A stretch of 50,133 bases of DNA from Pseudomonadota bacterium. GTDB taxonomy: Bacteria; Pseudomonadota; Gammaproteobacteria; Steroidobacterales; MnTg04. This document shows positions 43,963 through 50,133 of the stretch, in pieces. The position numbers were made by a program, and so were the translations under genes. Position 1 is the first letter of the stretch. The number at the start of each line of letters is the position of its first letter. The notes under the pieces are model-generated. The model was not told where the DNA came from, did no database searches, and worked only from the letters and a program-made list of their open reading frames with translations. The stretch is from positions 1 to 50,133 of the forward strand of contig JADFSO010000020.1 in assembly GCA_022560735.1 (NCBI GenBank). The letters are read 5' to 3'.

Positions 43963-46197
43963 TTAACGCGCAGCGCCGGTCGAAGCTGCAAATTCGTTCG
44001 GAAATAGTCGTTCGACATCCGCGCGAAAATCTTCTTTGGCATCGGCGGCCTCGACTTTCGATCGTTGACGATCGAGACCTGCTTTCACCCAGCTTAACAA
44101 CGACACAAATTCTGGCTCCTGCAGCGCCTCGGCCCATCGCTGGTCATTGACGATCGCGTAATAGTTCTGCCAGCCCAGCGAGACTGCGGATTCGAGGGAC
44201 TCCAGCGCACCGGCCACGTCATCATGCATTACCTGGTTAAGCGCGATAAGCTCCAGCACCGACGGATTGTATATTTGCTCGGAGTCCGCAAGATTCTGCA
44301 ACTCCTGGTCGATTCGAAGCAGGACCCGCACTGCAGATGCTTCATCGCCAACTTGCCTATGGGCGAAAGCCCGCATTTGCAAAATATCGATCTCGACAAG
44401 CGACCCCAGGGCGATCGGCGATTCGAGGTCAAATACATCAGTCAGGATTTCTACACCTTTCTCATAATTGCCGGCTTCCAGATTGATTACACCAAACAAT
44501 CTGGCCGGCCATGCCGGCAGCTTCTTATAGTCGACGGGATTTTGCCGCATAAAATTTTCCAAATGAATTCTTATGCCCGCACGATCGCCACGAAGCTTGA
44601 ACAAGTAGCCCTTCCTGAAAAAACGGCTAAATTTATCGGGGTCGAGGCCAACCCAGTAATCGGCATCTTCCGCCATCCCGAGACGTCCGTATACCGTGGA
44701 CAGCACGCCAAATCCTTGTATCCTGTCAGCTTCGCCATAGGCAAGAATAATTTTCTTCGCCCACTGGTGCACTTCGACATAGCGTCCATAATACTCGTAA
44801 AGATTGTGCAGCCCCCAATAAGCGATCCCCGGGGGTTCCGGCAGGTCCATAAGCCTCAGCAAAAGTTGCTCGGTGCGCCTGAAGTCTCCGTTCCATTGAA
44901 AACGATTGGCAACGTTCAATAAAATAACCGGGTTGAGGGGATCGATTTCCAGGCCCCGGTCCATGGCGGCATGACTTTCATCTGTGCGCCCCTGAACCCC
45001 GAGTGTGTTGGCAAGCCAACTGTGAGCAACTACCAGGTTAGGATCTGAAAGCAGCGCGCGACGCAATGCCGCCTCCGCCGCCGCGGGATTGGGATCACGA
45101 CGCTTTCTCAACAGCAGCAGGCCCTGTGCCGCATGCGCCTCCGCAAGCTCAGGGTCCAGTCCCAGGGCATGGTCTATGGCTTCCTGTGCCAGCGCTTGTG
45201 CTTCGACAAACCCTTCAGCACTGCCACCCATCATCATCGCTATCGCCAGGCCAGCATAGGGAGGCGCATAGTCCGGATCCAGGTCGATGGCGCTTTGAAA
45301 TTCCGCCGCCGCGTGCTGTTGCCAGCCAGGCGTGCGCCTGTTCAGAAACGCCCGCCCCAGAAGATAGGCGTTGTAGGCAACCATATTCGTCGTCGTGCTT
45401 GCCATCGACTGCGCGCCTGCGGCCACTATCTCATTGACAAGCTCACTGGCGACCCGGTTCGCGATCTCGGTCTGAATTGCGAATATGCCTTCCAGTTTCC
45501 TGTCAAATGTTTCACTCCAAAGCTGGAATCCGGATTCGTCGACCAGTTGCGCAGTAACCCGGACCACGTTTTCCTCCCGCCTGACGCTCCCCTGCAGCAA
45601 ATAGCGCACGCCGAGAATATTGCTTATCCGCGGCACGCCCATGTCGCTGTCGCCAAAGGCGAATGACGAGGTGCGGCCAATGACCTTGAGTACCTCAAAG
45701 GTCGAAAGGCGATGCAGGATTTCCTCGGTAATGCCGTTCGAGAAATACGCTGTATCCGTTTCGTCATCCAAATTGACGAACGGCAATACCGCGATCGAAT
45801 TGGCTGGCTTGTCGATTACCGGAATCGCCTGAGACACCTGGTCAGTTGATTCCATGATTTTTTCGAAACTGCCGAACAAAACGGCGGCAGAAACGGCGAG
45901 CAACGCAACCAGGATCAGGTAATCCAGGCGCTTGAGTTTGAAATCGCCAAACTCTTCCTCGCCCGCCGGCGCGGTACGAACGATGCCGCTGGCCGTGATA
46001 TCGAAGAACCACCCGAAAACCAGCGCAATGGGGAAACCGAGAACCGCCGCAATGATCAGGTAACGCAACGCCGTGTCGGGAATCCCCCAGGCCGGGAAAA
46101 ATACCGATGCAACCTCGATCACAACCCACGCGCCGAATACATACAGACCGACCAGGCGGAAAATATGGCGACGACGCAAGTCCTGCCCTAATTTCAC
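43963..46197 (-). CDS. TolB/TPR-domain inner-membrane protein (second copy)
   Basis: Paralogue of the 10690-12897 protein, 744 residues, with the same order of parts. A short basic start (LRRRHIFRLVGLYVFGAW) leads to membrane segments, a third segment near residue 95-110, a TolB-like domain (SIAVLPFVNLDDETDTAYFS, EEILHRLSTFEVLKVIGRTS, LLQGSVRREENVVRVTAQLV) and then TPR repeats. No DNA-binding or cyclase domain is seen. Such proteins are common multi-copy genes in some gammaproteobacteria. Function unknown; a scaffold or sensory role is inferred. Confidence 0.72.
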   Translation of the reverse strand: MKLGQDLRRRHIFRLVGLYVFGAWVVIEVASVFFPAWGIPDTALRYLIIAAVLGFPIALVFGWFFDITASGIVRTAPAGEEEFGDFKLKRLDYLILVALLAVSAAVLFGSFEKIMESTDQVSQAIPVIDKPANSIAVLPFVNLDDETDTAYFSNGITEEILHRLSTFEVLKVIGRTSSFAFGDSDMGVPRISNILGVRYLLQGSVRREENVVRVTAQLVDESGFQLWSETFDRKLEGIFAIQTEIANRVASELVNEIVAAGAQSMASTTTNMVAYNAYLLGRAFLNRRTPGWQQHAAAEFQSAIDLDPDYAPPYAGLAIAMMMGGSAEGFVEAQALAQEAIDHALGLDPELAEAHAAQGLLLLRKRRDPNPAAAEAALRRALLSDPNLVVAHSWLANTLGVQGRTDESHAAMDRGLEIDPLNPVILLNVANRFQWNGDFRRTEQLLLRLMDLPEPPGIAYWGLHNLYEYYGRYVEVHQWAKKIILAYGEADRIQGFGVLSTVYGRLGMAEDADYWVGLDPDKFSRFFRKGYLFKLRGDRAGIRIHLENFMRQNPVDYKKLPAWPARLFGVINLEAGNYEKGVEILTDVFDLESPIALGSLVEIDILQMRAFAHRQVGDEASAVRVLLRIDQELQNLADSEQIYNPSVLELIALNQVMHDDVAGALESLESAVSLGWQNYYAIVNDQRWAEALQEPEFVSLLSWVKAGLDRQRSKVEAADAKEDFRADVERLFPNEFAASTGAAR

Positions 46198-46347
46198 GAA
46201 GTTCTGCCCCTGTCGATCACGGCGTATCCTGGCGCATCGATCCCACCCGTTAGCCTAGCACACGCCTGCCTGCAAGAAGCACAGGATGCCGTAGTGGGAT
46301 TCTACGAATCGAGCTGGCTGCTGTTTTGCGGACACTCTATTTAGGCA

Positions 46348-46440
46348 CTAGAATACCCAAAGGAGCAGATCGGTCCGCATGGCTATCGGGCGATCGTGCT
46401 TGACAGTGAAGGCAACCGGATTGCCTTGCATTCGGAGTAA
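46348..46440 (+). pseudogene. C-terminal remnant of a VOC/glyoxalase-family gene
   Basis: A short open stretch ends in TAA at 46438 and reads PKEQIGPHGYRAIVLDSEGN followed by RIALHSE, the classic last strand of VOC (glyoxalase/bleomycin-resistance) proteins, including the metal-ligand Glu of the DxEGN motif. A TAG stop precedes it in frame (46342-46344) and no start codon or N-terminal part is found upstream. This is a decayed fragment left in the gap between the TPR and PH-domain genes. Confidence 0.65.
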
Positions 46441-46492
46441 AACGCCGCCCGCCAATGAGCCGGTCAGGAATTTTGTGGTTGTGAGCCAATCA

Positions 46493-47029
46493 ATGTTTGA
46501 GAACTCTGAAATCGCACAAGACGATCTGCCGCAAGTCGATTCGGTAAGCTGGCTGGGCATGGATGAGAAATTTGTCCGCCGCCTCCTGGCGGAAAATGCA
46601 CTGGCCCTGGGTTTTGTCATCATTGGAATCGTTTTCCTGCAATTTGTGATCAGCACGGCATTTGCTGACGACAATGTAAACATCAGCCTGGGATGGTTGT
46701 GGCTAATGATCCCGGTTGCTGCGGTACCGTTTTTCGTATGGCCATCGATCAGCGTGCCGCGCAAAGGCTATGCGCTACGCGACAAGGACATCATTTACAA
46801 ATCAGGTGTGTTCTGGCGCACGGTGACAGCGATCCCATTCAATCGCATTCAGCACGTGGAACAAAGCAGCACGCCGCTGGACCGCCATTTTGAGATCGCC
46901 ACCTTGCAAATTTTCACTGCTGGCGGTTCGGGTGGCGATCTGAAAATTCATGGATTGCCGGCCACTGTCGCAGAGCAACTGCGAGTTTTTATTCTCGATA
47001 AAGTCGGAGCCAGCATTGAGCGTCGCTGA
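46493..47029 (+). CDS. Bacterial PH-domain membrane protein (YdbS-like)
   Basis: About 178 residues: two hydrophobic segments (LALGFVIIGIVFLQFVIS and LWLMIPVAAVPFFVW) followed by a bPH2/YdbS domain with YALRDKDIIYKSGVFWRTVT, PFNRIQHVEQSSTPLDRHF and LQIFTAGGSGGDLKIHGLP. YdbS/YdbT-type pairs sit in the inner membrane with cytoplasmic PH folds; their role is not settled. The start ATG 46493 is chosen by domain layout. It overlaps the next gene by 14 bp. Confidence 0.78.
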   Translation: MFENSEIAQDDLPQVDSVSWLGMDEKFVRRLLAENALALGFVIIGIVFLQFVISTAFADDNVNISLGWLWLMIPVAAVPFFVWPSISVPRKGYALRDKDIIYKSGVFWRTVTAIPFNRIQHVEQSSTPLDRHFEIATLQIFTAGGSGGDLKIHGLPATVAEQLRVFILDKVGASIERR

Positions 47030-48545
47030 CCAGGAAAACTGGCTTCATACGTCACCGCTGGCCGCGATTTTCTATCTCGGCAAGATCTATCAGAACATCG
47101 CTAAGAACGCGATTCCGACTCTCGCCCCGCTGTTTGTACTTCTGTTGGCTACCGAGGGCGATCTCACCTACAGAATAATTTTTGCCCTATCAGTGTTCGT
47201 CATCTTGACAATAACGGGGGCGTTCCTTCAGTACTGGTTTTTTCGATACCGCATTGCCGAAAATTCCGTGTTGATCCGGGAGGGCGTTTTCAAAAAGACT
47301 CAACTCGATATCAAGTTCGATCGCATCCAGGCCATCAGTACGCAGCAAAACATCGTCTTTCGAGCATTCGGGCTCGTCTCCATCAAGCTCGATACTGCCG
47401 GGTCAGCGAAGCAGGAAGGGCATTTGCCGGCGGTCAAAACATCGCTGGCGGACGCCCTGAAAGAGCGCATCCGGCGGGAAGCTCAGACCATCAGCTCAAC
47501 AAGAAAGGCGACCAGCGATGCAGATGGCGAGGAGCATAGCGAAAACGGCGCACGAACCCTTCTGAAGCTCGATGGCGCAGACATGTTAAAAATAGGTCTT
47601 TCCAGCAATCGTGCCTGGGTTTTCCTGGTTTTACTCGCGCCGGCCATCGAATATTTCGATCAGAAGTTCGGAGATAATATTGATAAACAGGTTGTTCTTT
47701 CCGCATTTGAAGGTGCGGAAGCCAGAGTCGCAGGTGTAATTGTTCTAGTGATGATGATTCTGTTGGGTTTCCTGCTGTTTATCGTAATTGCGTCTATTGT
47801 CGGCGCTTTCCTGAGGTATCACCGGTTCGAGCTGGTGGCCGATAACGATGTGCTGCGATCCACGGGGGGATTACTGACCCGCCATGAACACTCGGTCAAT
47901 CTCGCAAAGATTCAAACGGTGGTCGCAACTCAGGGCTTTATGCTGCGGCTGTTCAAGCGCTTTCGCCTGCGTGCCAAACAGGCATCAAGCGGCCGACCCG
48001 GCACAGGAAAAAACCTGGTCGTTCCTCTATGCGAGCCTGGCCAGCTGCCAATGCTTTGCCACGAAATTTTCGGTGCAGAGTTTACGGATGTAGTTCTTGA
48101 ACCTACCGCCGCAGCATTCTTGCCGATCGACAAGCATTACGTTCGCTCTCGAATCATGCTAACCGGCATTTTACCCGCGACCGCCATCGCTGCGCTAATG
48201 TCGATTCCGCTCGGTCCTTACGCCCTGCTTTTCCTGCTTTGGATTCCAATCGATGCCTTTGGCGTATCGCGCCTGTACAGACGATATGGCGTGTTGGCAA
48301 CAGCGGATGGACTTGCGTTGCGCCGCGGTTTCATCGGTTACCAGGTGACTGCTTTTTTGCATCGCAAAGTCCAGCGCATCAGTGTGACGCAGACTTTGCC
48401 GCAACGTCGCAGGGGGCTGGCAACCCTGCGGTTTTACCTTGCGTCAGGATCGGTCAAGGTACCGTACGTCGACTTCAAAAAAGCCTGTGAGCTACGAGAC
48501 TACATTTTGTACCGGATCGAATCCAGCGAGTTGGCCTGGCACTAG
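47016..48545 (+). CDS. Bacterial PH-domain membrane protein (YdbT-like, multi-domain)
   Basis: About 509 residues with repeated bPH2 units, each near membrane segments: RIAENSVLIREGVFKKTQLD and KFDRIQAISTQQNIVFRAFG; FELVADNDVLRSTGGLLTRH and LAKIQTVVATQGFMLRLF; ATADGLALRRGFIGYQVTA and HRKVQRISVTQTLPQRRRG. TTG 47016 is chosen because GGAG lies 6 bp before it and it gives MSVADQENWLHTSPLAAIF. It forms a translationally coupled pair with the YdbS-like gene. Confidence 0.78.
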   Translation: MSVADQENWLHTSPLAAIFYLGKIYQNIAKNAIPTLAPLFVLLLATEGDLTYRIIFALSVFVILTITGAFLQYWFFRYRIAENSVLIREGVFKKTQLDIKFDRIQAISTQQNIVFRAFGLVSIKLDTAGSAKQEGHLPAVKTSLADALKERIRREAQTISSTRKATSDADGEEHSENGARTLLKLDGADMLKIGLSSNRAWVFLVLLAPAIEYFDQKFGDNIDKQVVLSAFEGAEARVAGVIVLVMMILLGFLLFIVIASIVGAFLRYHRFELVADNDVLRSTGGLLTRHEHSVNLAKIQTVVATQGFMLRLFKRFRLRAKQASSGRPGTGKNLVVPLCEPGQLPMLCHEIFGAEFTDVVLEPTAAAFLPIDKHYVRSRIMLTGILPATAIAALMSIPLGPYALLFLLWIPIDAFGVSRLYRRYGVLATADGLALRRGFIGYQVTAFLHRKVQRISVTQTLPQRRRGLATLRFYLASGSVKVPYVDFKKACELRDYILYRIESSELAWH

Positions 48546-48673
48546 TAAGTCTTCGAGCTACCCAAGCTGATGCTATGGCCGTAGCATTGCCTGAACTCAG
48601 CCCAGCCGGCACACACACTCGTCACTGATTTGTTGGCGACAACGCATTGCTGGTTTTGGTCTATAATGGTGTC

Positions 48674-49021
48674 ATGAAGGTCAGTATTGCCATCTCTGTG
48701 CTCGTGACCCTCACGATCGCATGTGCGGTGGCGGAGGAACCTGTTTTGTCGCCAACGCAAGAGGAAGCGGTCAACACAGCGCGGACCGAACTGGCTTCGG
48801 TTGTCGGGGTCGCCGCTGCCGAAATCGAGCTGAATCAGGTTAATCCCATGGTTTGGCCTAACAGTAGCCTCGGCTGTCCGGAGAAAGGTATGATGTACCT
48901 CGATGTCATCACTTCGGGGTTCCGCGTAGAATTCGACGTCGGCAGCAAAATTTACCAAGTTCATACAGCCGAAAGAACTGCAATCGTTTGTCTGAAAGCA
49001 ACTAGACCGATTCAACGATAG
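48674..49021 (+). CDS. Small secreted protein of unknown function
   Basis: About 115 residues with a signal peptide (MKVSIAISVLVTLTIACAVA). The mature part has a VWPNSSLGCPEKGMMYLDVI motif, VEFDVGSKIYQVHT and a final VCLKA, so two cysteines could form a disulfide. The W-x-x-SSLGCP-x-G pattern recurs in uncharacterised secreted bacterial proteins. ATG 48674 directly precedes the signal peptide. Function not known. Confidence 0.6.
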   Translation: MKVSIAISVLVTLTIACAVAEEPVLSPTQEEAVNTARTELASVVGVAAAEIELNQVNPMVWPNSSLGCPEKGMMYLDVITSGFRVEFDVGSKIYQVHTAERTAIVCLKATRPIQR

Positions 49022-49037
49022 CCGAACCCGAAGCAAT

Positions 49038-49068
49038 AAAAAAAAAGGGCCGCGATAAATCGCGGCCC
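49038..49068 (-). terminator. Strong rho-independent terminator (minus strand)
   Basis: GGGCCGCGAT and ATCGCGGCCC arms form a GC-rich hairpin, followed on the minus strand by nine T residues (A-run at 49038-49046 on plus). It lies 16 bp beyond the end of the plus-strand secreted-protein gene and serves transcription coming leftward from the right-edge genes. Confidence 0.85.
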
Positions 49069-49071
49069 ATC

Positions 49072-49395
49072 GTCAGGCGTTAATCTGGCCAGACGGAACC
49101 AATCGTCATCATCGTCGGAATCATCGAGTTCAATCACCTCACCGTCGGCTTTGACCGTTAGCTCCCATTTGCTAAACGGTTTGTCGTCGATTGCACCATG
49201 AACGGCGAAGCCATCGATAAGTGCGAACCAGGTACCAGCCATGGGATTGTCGTATCGCCGACAATAAACCCACCGCCAATTGTCGAATCGGTCGGAGTCA
49301 CTGCATCCTGCACCACTACGAAAAGGTCATCGCTATAGACAGGCTGCCCAAAATGATCAGGGGCCTCGAAAGAGGCCCCTGAATTGTCTTCCTTA
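49072..49395 (-). pseudogene. Frameshifted C-terminal fragment of a secreted-protein gene
   Basis: Two coding-like stretches lie in different frames. The upstream one reads FEAPDHFGQPVYSDDLFVVV then QDAVTPTDSTIGGGFIVGDT. The downstream one reads AGTWFALIDGFAVHGAIDD then KPFSKWELTVKADGEVIELD. The second resembles the end of the neighbouring right-edge protein (GLWFVCVNGFAVFNGRDPFD). The frame change falls near 49246-49251. The downstream frame has no stop before the terminator and would be translated through it, so this is most likely a decayed relative, not an expressed gene. Confidence 0.5.
49359..49380 (-). terminator. Perfect hairpin after the right-edge gene
   Basis: AGGGGCCTC pairs fully with GAGGCCCCT across a four-base loop, ~30 bp after the stop of the right-edge gene on the minus strand, with ATTTT a few bases further on. 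A plausible terminator, though it also lies in the coding-like part of the pseudogene fragment. Confidence 0.5.
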
Positions 49396-49410
49396 CATGA
49401 ACGTCGGTTG

Positions 49411-50133
49411 CTAATCGTTTAACGTCACCGACAAATCAAAAGGATCACGTCCGTTGAATACAGCGAATCCATTTACACAAACAAACCAAAGGCCAGCTTC
49501 CGGAGCGCCGATAACCTGACGTTCTGGTGCGTTGAGGGTTGCCCCATCCAGAAAGGTGAAATCAAGGGACGGAAGCGAGGATGGTGATGCAAACAACATA
49601 TCCAGATCGTTCGTCGGCACCTTACTCCAATCGTGCTTCCATGAGAGATCGATAACAGCTTCGGAGGTCCCTTCAGGAACGTTAAATGGGAAGCATCCAA
49701 AGTCCCCATCGCCGATGGTGGCCGTATTGCCACCAGCATTACTGGTGTTGGGTCCTTGCGTACGCCGGATTGTGATCGTGGCGGTCAATGTATCGACGTT
49801 GTTAGTCCAATCGGGCTCCAGGGTGACCTTCATCAGCCCTGGTTCCATGGGCGCTGGACTGACCACGCCGCCGGCGATCGCGCCGAACAGGTCGATCGTG
49901 CCGTCTCCAACTACAACCGATGCATCATCAAAGATGTTGGCAGTGTCGAGCAAGTAGCCAGTGCCACCGTGCTTGGCGCTCTTGATATAGAGCTCCCAGG
50001 AATTGGGGATTGCGCCTGGACCGGGTGGAATCGCTCCGGGGACATCGACGATGACCTCGACCTCCTCGGTGTTCTCATCGATCTTGAACACGAAGTCCTG
50101 CGTCCGGCCGCGTCCGAGCGTGATGGTCTCTGT
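49411..50133 (-). CDS. C-terminal part of a secreted protein with PPC-like beta domains (5' end beyond window)
   Basis: The minus-strand frame is open to the right edge, so only the last ~240 residues are present. Two beta-rich repeats are visible. The first begins near TITLGRGRTQDFVFKIDENT. The second holds FPFNVPEGTSEAVIDLSWKH and LDMLFASPSS, ending at GLWFVCVNGFAVFNGRDPF and DLSVTLND. This resembles pre-peptidase C-terminal (PPC) type domains found at the end of secreted subtilisin-like or metallo-peptidases. The catalytic part would lie beyond the window, so protease identity is only a guess. Confidence 0.6.
   Translation of the reverse strand, partial: TETITLGRGRTQDFVFKIDENTEEVEVIVDVPGAIPPGPGAIPNSWELYIKSAKHGGTGYLLDTANIFDDASVVVGDGTIDLFGAIAGGVVSPAPMEPGLMKVTLEPDWTNNVDTLTATITIRRTQGPNTSNAGGNTATIGDGDFGCFPFNVPEGTSEAVIDLSWKHDWSKVPTNDLDMLFASPSSLPSLDFTFLDGATLNAPERQVIGAPEAGLWFVCVNGFAVFNGRDPFDLSVTLND

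Overview
The window looks like a chromosomal segment of a sphingolipid-making Proteobacterium, most likely a marine or sediment gammaproteobacterium. This is inferred from moderately high GC, bacterial-type start signals with many GTG/TTG starts, two TolB/TPR membrane proteins, ModABC, LptFG and LpxL-family proteins. No rRNA, tRNA, CRISPR array or intact insertion sequence was found.

Left flank (1-12.9 kb). A fragment of a GGDEF-like domain lies at the edge, followed by a small REC/PAS-like protein and a molybdate importer operon (modA-modB-modC, minus strand). Divergent from it is a lone tyrosine phenol-lyase/tryptophanase-family gene with its own terminator. A minus-strand run follows (GST-like protein, long cysteine-desulfurase-like PLP enzyme, acyltransferase, MFS transporter), then a TolB/TPR membrane protein.

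Core (13.5-42.1 kb). This reads as one large sphingolipid locus. It carries homologues of the whole bacterial ceramide route known from Caulobacter: acyl-ACP synthetase (AasR-like), NAD-dependent reductase (CerR-like), GNAT-like ceramide synthase (bCerS), serine palmitoyltransferase (Spt), a dedicated acyl carrier protein (AcpR-like) and, 17 kb away, a ceramide/lipid kinase (CerK/CpgB-like). Around it are two near-identical fatty-acid-2-hydroxylase-like genes and two nucleotidyltransferase-like genes. A minus-strand set of sugar-acid genes (CMP-Kdo-synthetase-like, HpcH/HpaI aldolase, 2-hydroxyacid dehydrogenase, NAD epimerase, HAD phosphatase) runs in the same direction as acp-spt. A two-gene module occurs twice: a three-domain fusion (GT8-like glycosyltransferase, degenerate methyltransferase, ELM1-family GT-B-like domain) translationally coupled to a 2-oxoglutarate/Fe(II) oxygenase. 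One copy is flanked by the fatty acid hydroxylases; the other is followed by a coupled PAPS-type sulfotransferase. Export is suggested by a private set of Lpt-like genes (LptA/OstA-like, LptF, LptG), a Wzx/MATE-type flippase and an LpxL-like acyltransferase. The inferred product is a hydroxylated, glycosylated and possibly sulfated or sugar-acid-bearing sphingolipid destined for the outer membrane.

Right flank (42.1-50.1 kb). Housekeeping-like or unknown genes: a DUF4168-like secreted protein, DoxX, a DCC-family thiol protein, a second TolB/TPR protein, two coupled bacterial PH-domain membrane proteins (YdbS/YdbT type) and a small secreted protein. Decayed pieces include the last ~30 codons of a VOC/glyoxalase gene and a frameshifted C-terminal fragment beside a truncated secreted protein at the right edge. 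A ~186-bp MITE-like element with CTAG-flanked terminal inverted repeats sits inside the sphingolipid operon.
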